A stretch of DNA of 64,000 bases, from positions 392,001 to 456,000 of the forward strand of contig CAUEEP010000878.1 of assembly GCA_958450365.1 (NCBI GenBank). Reading direction: 5' to 3'. The stretch comes from Mesorhabditis belari. Lineage: Eukaryota > Nematoda > Chromadorea > Rhabditida > Rhabditidae. Numbering within the stretch: the stretch's first letter is position 1; each line of letters opens with the position of its first letter. The position numbers and the translations under genes were made by a program. The notes beneath the pieces are model-generated. The model worked only from the letters and a program-made list of their open reading frames with translations, ran no database searches and had not been told where the DNA came from. Of the stretch, positions 36,901 to 48,500 are shown in pieces.

Positions 36901-37532
36901 ATTTCATTGTCCAGTAGTCTAGCTACACCGTTACCGTAAATAGATCGTGCAGAAATTTCTGTCCTGTTCTTGTCTTTTCTTGGCTTTTCTTGTCTTTTCT
37001 TGTCACGTTTTAAACAGCCGACATTCGCGGCATTTGAATTCTTCTAGATTTTTAGGCACTTTCCAGATTTGTAACCATTAGAACTAGATTTTTCATGTAT
37101 TGAAACGATAATTTATCGTTTTATATAACTCTTTATAACGAAAATGCTATTTTCTTTCATGGTGCGCAGTTCGAGAAACGAACCACAATCGCGGGTAATT
37201 AGGTAGCTTTTGTATTAGGTAGCTTTTACACGCGATATTTTGTTCCCGGGAGTTTTCAGCTATGGAGAATCTGACTTTTATGTCCATTTTTAAAAAGGAG
37301 ACAGCCTTAACATCTAAATTGGATTCCCCGCCTCCCCAGCAGAACAAAGTGAGCGTTTTCTGCTGGTATTTTGTTATTTGAAGATATTAGAGATATTTAA
37401 TGACACTTTGAATATCTATAATATCTAGAAAAAGATATCTTATGACAATTCAAATCAAAAACCCACCACAAATTCCTGTACAGCCAACGCTTCATTAAAA
37501 AGAGCGAAGAAAAAGACGATTTTCGACTTCAT
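33928..37532 (-). CDS. small single-pass membrane protein, unknown function, 5 exons, 147 aa
   Basis: I do not recognise the family. Exons descending: 37532-37467, 35910-35809, 35767-35678, 35630-35531, 34013-33928. All have GT-AG borders and matching phases, and the total is 444 nt including TAA. The ATG at 37532 opens a hydrophobic leader, MKSKIVFFFALFNEALA, that looks like a signal peptide. Exon 2 (FDFDHKHSPSIK then a hydrophobic run) and exon 3 (IVIIFIFRGV) together form one long transmembrane segment split by a 41-nt intron. A short Asn-rich stretch and a hydrophilic tail follow, ending LARLLAGSE. Predicted topology is a very short extracellular part of about 25 residues, one membrane span and a cytoplasmic tail of about 75 residues. 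An AATAAA overlaps the stop codon. Introns 1 and 4 are about 1.5 kb each and hold MITEs, a GGGTC-rich element and a tRNA-like sequence. Confidence 0.75.
34565..35110. mobile_element. about 545-bp TIR element, TATTGGGTTGGTGAATTG family
   Basis: Ends TATTGGGTTGGTGAATTGAA / TTCAATTCACCAACCCAATA. Inner arms repeat the ctacaactttccattgacac-type block. In the last intron of the membrane-protein gene. Confidence 0.7.
35243..35336 (-). tRNA. tRNA-like sequence in intron 4 of the membrane-protein gene
   Basis: A-box TGGTATAGTGGG and B-box AGTTCGAAGCC. The middle contains a direct duplication (gatcagtcc gatcag). Confidence 0.4.
35974..36204. mobile_element. GGGTC-rich element with CTGCAGT-TAGACATG ends
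   Basis: Inverted ends CTGCAGTGTAGACATG / CATGTCTACTGCAG enclose a (GGGTC)n and GGGC-rich core (35996-36105) and its partial complement. The most G-rich sequence in the window. Confidence 0.6.
36351..36572. mobile_element. hairpin MITE, TACTGGACAATG family, copy 2
   Basis: Nearly identical to copy 1; the right end is slightly degraded (TTTCTGTCCAGT). In intron 1 of the membrane-protein gene. Confidence 0.7.
36580..37005. repeat. palindrome with TACCGTAAATAGATC core, interrupted by a MITE
   Basis: 36580-36690 is itself a hairpin (CACCGTTACCGTAAATAGAT / ATTTACGGTAACGGTGT). 36917-37005 repeats its right half as a mirror. The TACTGGACAATG MITE occupies the centre. Confidence 0.6.
36694..36916. 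mobile_element. hairpin MITE, TACTGGACAATG family, copy 3
   Basis: Complete copy in the opposite orientation to copy 2. It sits in the centre of the palindrome 36580-37005. Confidence 0.75.
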
Positions 37533-38324
37533 TACATTCCTTTTCAAATCAACAGCAGACTTGTTTGATCCAAAAATATTCAGCAGTTGAAAGAAATTGA
37601 ATGATCAGCTATAAATGATCTTTTTCTTTCATCTTTTTTATTGCCAGAAAACATTGCAAATTTCGAAAAAAAGACATGTGACTTTTCCGGGTAATTTAGC
37701 AATTTTCGAGCAAATCAATCTCTTTTAAAAACGAGAGAAAAAGATTTCGAGAGTTTAGAGAACGATAAAGAACGATAAAGAGATTGATAGCATCAATTTA
37801 TGAGCTATGGAATCGATTCAAAAAGATTTTTAGTTCAATTTGTGATGGGATTTGGGTCAAAGGTCGTTTTGGGTAAGATTTGAACAAGATTTGAACAAGA
37901 TCTGAACAATATTTGAACAAGATTTGAACAAGAAGGTGGCTAGAATAGCCAAGGGATACGCAAAGGTGATGAGAACGGGGAAATCTTTTACCCATAATAT
38001 CTAGAAACAATAATTGTACCCATAATCTCTAGAAATGAATAGATGCATTCGTTTAAGTTACAAAAAGACTTGTAGAAGTTGAATTTCTAGACATTCTCCT
38101 TACTAAGGAACCCTTTGAAGTTAGATTTCAGAAGCGATTCCGTGCTGGAAACACCTCCTAGTTAAGGGCATCCAAAAACTGCTTTCAAATCCTACCTATC
38201 ACAAGCCATTTTTGAGATATAAGCCTTCAAATTTTCGCTAAACAGAAAGCTAGCTAGCTTTGCTTAAGGCGTTTAAGTGGGACCGGCTTGTGTGCCCAGG
38301 TAGCCTAGTGGGTAGTGTGCTAGC

Positions 38325-39600
38325 GCTTCGGACTAGAGTGTGTTGCTTGCAGACAACGCGTTTTCTAAAAAGCGCGCCGTAAGCTACCGTAACCCTATGC
38401 TTTGCATCAGCAAATTTTTCAAAATGCAAATGTACATTAAAATCTTGCACTCTTTTTTTCTATTACTCTTTCCTTAACTCTATTACTCTTTCCTTAACTC
38501 TATTACTCTTTCCTTAACTCTATTACCCTTTCCTTAACTCTATTACTCTTTCCTTAACTCTATTACTCTTTCCTTAACTCTATTACTCTTTCCTTAACTC
38601 TATTACTCTTTCCTTAACTCTATTACTCTTTCCTTAACTCTATTACTCTTTCCTTAACTCTATTACTCTTTCCTTAACTCTATTACTCTTTCCTTAACTC
38701 TATTACTCTTTCCTTAACTCTATTACTCTTTCCTTAACTCTATTACTCTTTCCTTAACTCTATTACTCTTCCTAACTCTATTACTCTTTCCTTAACTCTA
38801 TTACTCTTCCTTAACTCATTACTCTTTCCTTAACTCTATTACTCTTTCCTTAACTCTATTACTCTTTCCTTAACTCATTACCCTTCCTTAACTCTATTAC
38901 TCTTTCCTTAACTCTATTACCCTTCCTTAACTCTATTACTCTTTCCTTAACTCTATTACTCTTTCCTTAACTCTATTACTCTTTCCTTAACTCTATTACT
39001 CTTTCCTTAACTCTATTACTCTTTCCTTAACTCTATTACTCTTTCCTTAACTCTATTACCCTTTCCTTAACTCTATTACTCTTTCCTTAACTCTATTACT
39101 CTTTCCTTAACTCTATTACTCTTTCCTTAACTCTATTACTCTTTCCTTAACTCTATTACTCTTTCCTTAACTCTATTACTCTTTCCTTAACTCTATTACT
39201 CTTTCGCTAAAGCTTAAAATTTTTTAAATGCTATTTAAAATTAAAGAAAACATTTAAAACGGGAAAAGTTAATAAACACTATTAAAAAATTATATTATTT
39301 ACGAATTTATCAGGCCTATTGTCTACATTTGCACTAGAACCATTCCAAAAAAAAATTCCACGCCCTAAAAAACCTAAATCCTTAAATAAAACTATTCATT
39401 ACTATATTTTAAGAAAAGTTTGCGAATTTTTTATACCTTTATAGCTTTGCGCGACCTTTATAGCTTTGCTTAAAAAGCGCACCTTTTAGAAAACGCGTTG
39501 TCGGAAGTCTTGTCGGATGAATTGTCTGACAAAAAAGTTGTCAATGAAAATTTGTCTGACAAATTGTCTGTCAACAAGGAGCACACTCTACTTCGGACCC
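38325..39600. mobile_element. TIR element carrying a 20-bp satellite
   Basis: GACAACGCGTTTTCTAAAAA (38353) is mirrored by a matching arm ending GCGTTGTC at about 39502. Between them is the satellite 38460-39206 and 260 bp of AT-rich DNA. The left flank contains a tRNA 5'-half-like A-box (TAGCCTAGTGGG). Confidence 0.55.
38460..39206 (+). repeat. 20-bp satellite, unit tattactctttccttaactc, about 37 copies
   Basis: Nearly homogeneous array; variants with one or two deletions cluster at 38769-38935. No distinct spacers. Confidence 0.9.
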
Positions 39601-40249
39601 ACCGCTCCCTGCCTCTGGTCGGATTCGGATTCCCCACCGGTCAAAATTTTGTTTTTTTCAGAAAAACACTCGAAAATTACTTCTTTGATCAGTAATCTCT
39701 TAAATAATATTAATTTGATGTAAAAAAGAATTCAAAAGAAAAGAAAAATGACTTTTGACTGACCCAACAGCCTCTTTGGGTACGTTTCGCAAAAGATTGA
39801 CATTTAGTTGTTAGTTTAGGCCTAGTTTTTTATGAGCTATTGAGCGAAGACTACTTGAATGCAATATTAGCGAAGCACGACATCATCCTTAGCGCACTGA
39901 GTTTCATATTCTTACAACAAAAGTCAAAATCAAATCGACACATTGGTTATTCAATGGTTAATCAATGAAATCAACGCTTATTCAAAAATAAAACAAGAAG
40001 CAAGAAAAGGAGTAAAGAAAAGCAACAAGAAAAGAAGTAAAATGTGAATCAATGCAAATTGATAAACAAGAAAAGTAAAATGTGAATCAATGATTGATTG
40101 AAATGATCGAGAAGTGTTCTTCATAAAGAAAGGAAATGAGAGAGACAGTCAAGTCATAGGTCAATGATGTCATTGATCTCATAGAGAGAGAGAGACAAAC
40201 ACATCGATTGAGTCATTCTTGCAAAAGTCATTCTTCTTGAATAATCTAC

Positions 40250-40471
40250 TACCGTATTTTCTCTAATAGTAGTGCACGATGGGCCTTGCCTAAATTCCTC
40301 GAAATCTCGAGAACCGCTTATCAGAACCTATCGATGTGGGGTCGGGAAATGTAGCTGACGATGAGATCTAATGGAGGATTAGAGTGTTGAGCTTCTGGGA
40401 AAACTTTGAAAGCCGTAAATAGTCATCAACTCGGCTTGTCGGGGTGCACTACTATTAGAGAAAATACGGTA
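40250..40471. mobile_element. MITE, TACCGTATTTTCTCTAATAG family, copy 2
   Basis: Same termini as 3931-4251, and about 200 bp of shared interior (gtagtgcac..., cctcgaaatctcgagaacc), in inverted orientation. Directly followed by a mariner-like end at 40473. Confidence 0.7.
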
Positions 40472-40472
40472 T

Positions 40473-40620
40473 TAGGTTGGCAAGAAAGTCCTTGCACCGA
40501 TTTGAACTAGAATTTCTTAAAAACAAATCCACGAATTCAAGAACATTTTTTTCTATTATTTACAAGTCGACGCCAAGAAATTACTCGTAAAAAATGAGTG
40601 CAACTTTCCCATAAAATTTT
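40473..40620 (+). mobile_element. mariner-type terminal sequence
   Basis: TTAGGTTGGCAAGAAAGTCC resembles the ends of mariner-family elements. No transposase frame follows. Confidence 0.4.
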
Positions 40621-41127
40621 CGAGATTTTTTGAAAAAGTATCCTTTTCCAGCTCACAGTATTCAGCTTACTTTTTGCATGACAAAAACGATTCCTTATGA
40701 GGTAAATCTAATAGAAATGAGCAATAGACTTTATAACCTCTATTTTTGGCCAAAAAATGGCTATTTTTTTGACTAAAATGGATGTTGATTGGCAAAAAAA
40801 TGACTAAAATGGCTATTTCAAAAATTTGAAAAAAAATTGATGGCTTGATATTTGAGAAATCAACATGCAAACTTTCTGCGAACTTTCTGCGAACAAAACC
40901 CAATACAACTAAAAAAACAATGCATAAAACAAAAGCGCTAAAATTTACTGTTGATTGATTTTAACATTACAAAAGTTATACCTAGAGTTTCAATAAAGTA
41001 AAATATTTAAATCTACAAAAAAATCAAAAACAGACGCTTTCGTTTGAAAAAACCAAATGAAATTAACCAAAAAAAAAGAGCATTTGATCGTGAGTTACAT
41101 TTACAGAGCACATTTACATTTACGGTA

Positions 41128-41350
41128 CTGGACAATGAAATATGATATTTGAAAAACGATCGTCACTTTCGCGCCTCTGTAACTCCCTTGTCTTTACCGT
41201 ATTTCTAAATATTAATATTACCATTGTGTAGCCCTTGAAAAGAGCTTTCAGAAAATGTATAACACTAATAGTTTAAACTCAAAGACCAGGGAGTTACAGA
41301 CGCGCGAAAGTGATGATCTTTCTTCAAATATCATATTTCATTGTCCAGTA
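41128..41350. mobile_element. hairpin MITE, TACTGGACAATG family, copy 4
   Basis: Complete copy in the intergenic region, same orientation as copy 3. Four near-identical copies in about 17 kb indicate recent spread. Confidence 0.75.
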
Positions 41351-42214
41351 GTGTACATTTACAGTGCACATTTACATTTACATTTGCAGATTGATTACCA
41401 ATTGTTACCAATCAATCAATCCAGAGCACATTTATAAAATCAAAGATTAACTTTTCTGAGTCATTTGGGTGTGTCTAATCAACTCGCAAAGATTTGATCA
41501 AATGAAAATCGGTTTGAAAAAACGATTAACTAAACGCAAATGAGAATTTACTTGTCGAAAATGTTTGACTAGAGTAATTTTCGTGCTGTGAATCTGTTCG
41601 GAAAGCTCAATTAAATAAATTTCAAACTCAGAAACAATTGGTAATCAATCTTTTGATCCAATAGAAACTTCAAAATTCAAAATATTGCATTAGTTTAGAA
41701 TGTTTTCATGGAAAATTTGAAGGAAGTGCGCATTTTGATCACTGAGAAAATGTTGGAATGTTGAAAGATGGATCGAGGATCGGTAAAAGAAGTGACAAAC
41801 GAGATGACAACTGAAAAAAAGATCACCCACACAGTCAGTCAGCCAGTCAGTCAGTCAGTCAGTCAGTCAGTCAGTCAAAATCTACAGAAACGGAAATTAT
41901 CGATATTTGAGAGATTGGGGAAAGAGATTAGAGAATCCGACAAACAAAACGAGCCCTTGATCCTCGTCTCGGGATTTGATTGAGCTGCCGATCACTTTGT
42001 GATCTCTCTCTCCTTTCTCACATTGACTATTTTTGTCTATTTTTGGCCCTGAGAAATCTTGTCACCAATTTCGAAGGTCGAAAGATCGAAACTTTAAGGA
42101 AATCTTTAAGGAAATGGAGTTTTATTTGAAAGTTTTGGTTTTTCGATTGATCGAATGGTGGCTTTTGGTTGCGGAAAGTGAATTGCGAAAGAAACTCGAT
42201 TGAGAAAATGTCTA

Positions 42215-42650
42215 ACTTATTTCAAAAGTGTCAATTGTTATTTAGAGAATTGAAGCCCTTAATCTTGACTTTATTTCTCTACTGGAAACTCCACAATCGA
42301 AGTTATGCAGCTCATTTTACAAGCTTTCGAATGAGCTCTATGGCACTTCGCCAGAGAGCGGTCGACTAGAGCGACTAGAGCTTACTCGCAAAGCTTGTTA
42401 AATGAGCTGCATAACTTCGATTGTGGAATTTTTAGTGGTTAAATGTAGCCAAGATTAAGGGCTACAATTCTCGATGTAACACTTGACACTTTGAAATAGA
42501 TTAAGCTTGCGAGAACTACTTTGGGGAGGCAAGTTTGGCCAACTGGCCAACAGTTTTTGGCCAACTTGCAGCTCATTTTTAAGTAGCTTAAACTTATCAG
42601 ATCAGGAAGTTTTAATAAGATTTAAATAGCTTAAGTTAGACATTTTTCAG
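42215..42650. mobile_element. inverted-repeat element related to the TACAGGG family
   Basis: Shares the ATGTCTAACTTATTTCAAAA and agaattgaagccct arms. Its right part (42490-42640) is nearly identical to 9490-9640. Confidence 0.5.
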
Positions 42651-42929
42651 CTTTCTAGAGAAAAGTCGCCATAATTTTGGATCACTCTGCATTTTGTCGG
42701 GTTGAGGAGGATAAAATGCTGATTTTCAAAGAAATTTCTATAACATTAAGTAATCTTTATCAAATAACACATAGTATAATTAGAAAAGATCACTTATTTC
42801 TCTATAAAATCATATTTGAAATATTTCAAATACAACTCAAAAGCGCCCGAATTCAATAAAAATAATTTTTTTCACAAAATCTATCAATCATCATTTAGAG
42901 TAAATGACTGACGAGATCACTACAAAAAT

Positions 42930-43735
42930 TTGAGTACTTATGTAATGAAATGTGCTCTAACTTATTTGTTTTGACGTCAATTTATGTTTATGTGAAAGAA
43001 ACGAGTCAAAACGATGAATCGGACTGTCATTTTTGACTGGTTTTGTTTAGGAGCTCATAAAAACCATAAAACAAAAGCTTTTCGGAATCTCTCAAATTTT
43101 GTAGAGCAATGATAGATCTTTTTGATCATACAAACAATGAATATGGAGCTTTTATGCGTTCAAGAAACGTTTTTGAAAGTCGCCGTTATTTCAGACTCCC
43201 CAACCCAATAGGTTCGAGTTGGAATTTTCCCATGTCTACTGTGGAGCTAATAGAGCTTCAATTCGCCATGGCAGAATCAATCACCTTTCTAACCCATTGT
43301 AAACAAATCTTCCGCAACAAAGTAATTTTTTTAACATTACTTGGTGATGGATGATGTTATGGAAGCTAATATTTTAATTTCTTTATAAATCGACCCTATT
43401 TGACATCATGGAATTGATTTTGCTATAGTTTTATAACTCAAAGAGCTAAAGGAAATTTGAGTACTTATGTAATGAAATGTGCTATAACTTTTTTCTTTTG
43501 ACATTTGTGGAATTTTTGTGAAAGAAACGAGTCAAAACGACGAATCGGACTTTCATTTTTGACTGGTCTTGTTTAGGAGCCCATAAAATCCATAAAACAA
43601 AACCTTTTCGGAATCTCTCAAAAGCCATTTGGTAGAGCAATGATAGATCTTTTTGATTATACAAACACTAGATTGTCTGGAGCTTTTATGGGCTTCAGAA
43701 AAACTTTTGAAAGTCGATGCCATTTCATACTCCCT
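42930..43735 (+). repeat. direct repeat of about 280 bp, two copies
   Basis: 42930-43206 and 43457-43735 share GAGTACTTATGTAATGAAAT, gaaacgagtcaaaacga and agcaatgatagatctttttg, separated by 250 bp of different sequence. Confidence 0.7.
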
Positions 43736-44321
43736 AACTCGAGTCGATTACGATAACTTCTTGTTGATGGAATCGTAGCTTATAAGGTCAACATTCTAAG
43801 ATCTTAATTTACTACCAAAAAATAGCTTTACAACAAACTGAAATATAGATTTACTAGAATACAAATCTGGCTTATGAAAGCCTTTGAACTTATTTTTTTT
43901 GTTTGGACCCTCTGCTTTTGAGGCCTTGAGCTAGATTAATCTTCTAAAGAAATGCACAATCGACTTCACAAAAGATCTTTCGAGATCTGAAAAATTTACA
44001 AGAGCATAAAGCACTTCGCTATTCAAAATAACCCCATAGGTGTGCTTTGTGCTTCCACTTAAAGGCAGGCCTTCTAGCACACCGTTTACCGGGTGCTGCA
44101 CGGTTCAGTTACCCAACAAAGAGGCTAGACTCAAAAAAGCAGAAGTTTGACTGATTGAAATGAGCAATCTTTAGCTTTCATATGCTTCAGCTTCAGCTGG
44201 AACGACTTTTCAACTTTCATAAGGCTAAAAACCGACCATCATCATCGGGGAAAGCTAGCAAGGGAGAGGCAACAGTAAGATGTGCCCAAATGAGATCAGA
44301 CAAACGTAAAACAAAAGTTTT

Positions 44322-44400
44322 CCCAAAAAGGAATCGAACTTGAGCAAAAAAAGGCCGACGATCGTTTTGCAAGCGTCTTATCCAATACACCATCACCATA
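44322..44400 (-). tRNA. tRNA-like sequence
   Basis: A-box TGGTGTATTGGA and B-box AGTTCGATTCC. A TTGCAAA loop (GCA) is bracketed by weak pairing, and a poly-A run replaces the variable region. Confidence 0.4.
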
Positions 44401-45420
44401 GGCTTGAAGAGCCTGTGGTGATGATGAGAAAACCTTCATAATGAGCAACCTTTAGCTTTCATAGCTTTCAATAGCTTTTCATACATCCATCCATCCATCC
44501 ATAAAGGCATATTCGGCTCGAAATTTTCGCCTTTTCACCCTAACACTTTAAACACGTCTAACTTTTTATAGAAAGCGATTTTGCAAAAACGGAAAGCAGC
44601 TTCGAAATCAGTGTGAAATTCTGCGTTTAATGATCTATGGCTTATCTCAATCAACCAAATCCTACTATTGCTTTTCCCTTGTAAACTTTGCTCAATTGAA
44701 CCAAAACTTTTTCAACTCCTAGATCCAGAATCCCATTTAAAACCCCCGATTGAGGCGGTTTGAAATGAACGAGAAAACTGGAAATAAAGTCCACAAAAAG
44801 GTACACGAGCGACACGAGATCGTCAAGAGTTTCAGGATCTCGAGATTCATAATCTGATCAAATTCCTTTCGAAGCTATAATATTACATTGAGCAACAATA
44901 TTACAAAACACAACTCTTACAATGTTGAAACAAAAGGCTTTTTATCGATTTTGAAATGATTTGAAGCATTAAAACTATTCTAAACTTTTTAATGCTCTTG
45001 TTTCAATAGAGATTTCAATAGAAATTCAATAGAAATTCAATAGAAATTCAATGGAAATTTCAAAATTTCGAGCTTTCAAGCTTCCAAGCTTCAGGCTTTC
45101 AAGCTTTCCAGCTTTCAAGCTTTCAAGCTTTCAATCTTTCAAGCCCAATCTCTTTTCATCTATTGATCCAAATTAGTTATGCATATTATCTAGAATCTCT
45201 CAAAATGCACTATCAAAAAGATATCTATAAGATTGTCTCCTTTAAAAGAATCCGAGAAATGATTGACCCAAATTGTGGTGGAAAACGAAAGAGAGAACCC
45301 GATTTTCCTTTCTCTTTCCTTTCCCCCCTTCACCTTTCACCCAAAACTTCAACCCTTAAACACAGAAAATAATCCCATTCACTTTTTAGCTCATTTTTTG
45401 TTTTGTTTCTTGAAATAATT

Positions 45421-45540
45421 TACCGTATTTACTCGAATAGAAGACCGGTCTCGATTATAAGATCGTCTCGAATAGAAGACGGGGTCTAGGGGATGATTGA
45501 AAAAATAGAAGACCGGTCTTCTATTCGAGTAAATACGGTA
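45421..45540. mobile_element. 120-bp MITE forming the outron of the secreted-protein gene
   Basis: Perfect ends TACCGTATTTACTCGAATAG / CTATTCGAGTAAATACGGTA, about 30-bp arms and GAAGACCGGTCT motifs. It ends 17 bp before the putative trans-splice acceptor. Confidence 0.75.
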
Positions 45541-45558
45541 TCTCAATTTACTTTCAGA
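45541..45558 (+). promoter_or_regulatory. putative trans-splice acceptor (spliced-leader site)
   Basis: A TTTACTTTCAG acceptor lies one base before the ATG of the secreted-protein gene, leaving a one-base 5' UTR. In nematodes an acceptor with no upstream exon, immediately before an ATG, is typical of spliced-leader addition. Inferred; a conventional 5' UTR intron is the alternative. Confidence 0.55.
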
Positions 45559-48500
45559 ATGAGGCTCATATTGGGGCTAATTTTATTCGTGACTCCGATC
45601 GTTTCACTGAAAAATGTCTTTGTCTCGTCACCGTTCGACAATTTTCGGATCGAATGCCCGAAGAAATCTGGTAAATTGTTGTCGAAAAAGCTTGCGATTT
45701 ATATCTTTCTATAAAGGTTTCGATTAAAATTAGATTAAATCTAGCAATGTAAAGTAATTGTAAAGATTTTCTTGCATAATTCAATAGGAAATCAGACTCT
45801 TGTGAGATTCTTGTTTGAAGTTTTGTCGAAAATGACTCTGAAAGGTCGCGGAGTTGTTTGAAAAATCTTTTTTTCATAATAAACTTTGAAAATTTGACAT
45901 AAATAATAAGAAAATAAGACTTGCGATTAGTTTCAATAGATTTCCCATGAAATTTGGCTAGAGAAAAGTGCAGTTTGTTTGGAATACTCATTTGTTAGAA
46001 GATAGAGAAAAACCGCGTCAAAGTTGACCGGCTTCTGCGATTTTTTTCTTACGAAAAACCTGCAGAAGCCGATCAACTTTCACTGCTTATATCTCGACGT
46101 ATAAGCATCGGATTGACTTACGGTTAATTTCATTAGAATCCTCATAAAATTTGGCTAGAGAAAAGTACAATTTGTTTAAGGTTTTTGCTAAGAAAAAGCT
46201 CAGTTATAGGGCAAAGAGCAAAACGACGTCATTTTTGTATTAAGACTGAACAAAAATGACGTATGATTGTCCTTTGCTTTATATCTCGATCCGGCTTCGG
46301 ATTCTAGGCTTCGGATTCTAGGCTTCGGATCCACTTGCGGTTGGTTTTAAGTTGTTCTTCAAAGTTGATTTATTGCTTATACAGTACACCGATTATTGCA
46401 TTACCAGCGGAAGGCTTAGGTTTAGGCTTACGCTCAGGCTTAGGCTTAGGCTTAGGCTTAGGCTTAGGCTTAGGCTTAGGCTTAGGCTTAGGCTTAGGCT
46501 TAGGCTTAGGCTTAGGCTTAGGCTTAGGCTTAGGCTTATTTAGGCTTAGGCTCAGGCTTAGGCTCAGGCTTAGGCTTAGGCTTAGGCTCAGGCTTTGCGT
46601 GGAAAACGCTCACTAACGTTCGCGTTTTCCACGCAATCTAAACCCCATCCCTTTTTGCCAATGACTGCGCACAGACAGACGGACGAACATACGTCTCTTC
46701 TGCTTTATATATAGTAGATTTTTATGATTATTGTCACACACAGTACACCGATTTTAGGAGCCAATGGTCTTGGTGTGAGAATGGTTGAATCGGTGGGAGC
46801 AAGACGGCAAGATGTCGTCTTTGAAATGTCTTGCGAGGAAATATCAGAGGTGAGACTTCAGCAAATTGCAACAGATTGCAACAAATTGCATCTAAATTCA
46901 AGATCTTCTTTTTGAGTTGTTTTTCAAACATTTTGTGTTGTTTCAAACACTTGAACACAATTTGTTCACTCAAAATTTGACACTCAAAAACTTTACAACT
47001 AGTTCTAAAGCTCAAGGAAAGGTTCATGCAAAGTCGGTAGTTGTTGAGAGGTACTTTTTGGCTTAACTAGTTCGAAAGTAAGCAGCCGTCTTAACTCCGC
47101 CCCCTTTTTCCGTCCGTTTGCCATTGGCAATCTATGTATTTTGCTCGTATCTTAGCGGGATTTATTTGAAAAACGTTGAATTTGCTTTTATTCGATAGAA
47201 AATTTGATTTCAAGTCGAATGAAAGCAAATTGAAACGTTTTTCAAACAAATCCGGCTAAGATACGAGCAAAATACATAGATTGCCAATGGCAAACCAAAA
47301 AACGAGCCGAGTTATGTTAACTGACTTGTTAACACGTTAACATTTGTTACAAATTGTGTTCAAATGCACAAAATGTGTGAAAGAAAGCTCACAAACAAGA
47401 AATTGAACATAGAAACTCGTCAACTAAAGCCTAAAGCCGTCAACTACAGCCGGTCTTTTGTCTAGGCTAAGGTAATCAGTCTAGAACAAGGGATTCAGTC
47501 ACCATTAGCTGGGTTACGGTATTTAGTCTAGATTGAGTATTCGGTCTAGATCAGCTGGTATACGGTATTTAGTCTAGAGTAAGGTATTCAGTCTGCATTA
47601 GTTGGATTACAGTATTTAGTCTAGATTAAGGTATTCAGTCTAGATTGGCAGGATTACGGTATTTAGTGTAGATTCAGGTATTAAGTCTAGAAGAGAATGA
47701 GCCTATTTTTTTAAAAGTACACACTTTTTCTCAAAAAACGAGAGAAATTCTGGAATAGTTGGTTTATTGTTAGAGCAATTGACCTCGTCAATGCCTAAAC
47801 TGCCTAGATTTGAGCCAGAAAAGCGAGAAACAATTCCTAGCAAAAGGAATAGTTAATTTTAACATTCTTTTCGACTTGACAACATTCTCAGCTTGTGTCA
47901 ATTTAGTTTCGTTATCAATTTTGTCAATATGTCAATCAATATCAATCAATATCAATCAACATCAATCAACAATTATCAATTTAGTTATATCCCTGGAAAA
48001 ACATTCCGCAAGGAATCGTTGACATGGAAAGAGAAGACTGTCATTACTCGACAATGTTTGATCCGATTATTGACGAAGAAAGTAAAATGTCTTGCGGAAA
48101 TCGTGAATACCTAGCTGGAATCATTCGAATCGCTGAAACAAGGTAGTTCTAGTTTTTTTTGTTTTCTGACAAGCTGCCGCTATGAGGCTAAGAGGCTGCT
48201 AGACTGGCTGAGAGGCTGCTAGACTGGCTGAGAGGCTGCTAGACTGGCTGAGAGGCTGCTAGACTGGCTGAGAGGCTGCTAGACTGGCTGAGAGGCTGCT
48301 AGACTGGCTAAGTGGCTGCTAGACTGGCTAAGTGGCTGCTAGACTGGCTAAGAGACTGCTAGACTGGCTAAGAGACTGCTAGACTGGCTAAGAGGCTGCC
48401 ATGGCCGAGCGGCAAAGAGACATCCATGGCCGACTGGTTAAAAACCCTCTCTCCTTAGTCGGGAGGTCGAGGGTTCAATCCCCTTTGGTTTTTTTTTGGA

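Larger units (their letters stand above)
37533..45420. other. intergenic region between the membrane-protein and secreted-protein genes
   Basis: Holds the satellite-bearing TIR element, a MITE, a mariner end, a hairpin MITE, (CAGT)n at 41837-41877, the 42215 element, the 42930 direct repeats, a tRNA-like sequence, (ATCC)n at 44485 and gctttcaa repeats at 45070-45145. No coding exon recognised. Confidence 0.6.

Noticed and set aside
38460..39206. CRISPR-like regular repeat array
   Set aside because: Continuous 20-bp tandem repeat with no spacers, in a eukaryotic genome.
43109..43354. 81-codon plus frame
   Set aside because: Lies across one copy of a direct repeat; the second copy does not preserve the frame.
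46335..46616. 93-codon Leu/Gly and Leu/Arg frames
   Set aside because: Frames of the TTAGGC array in intron 1.
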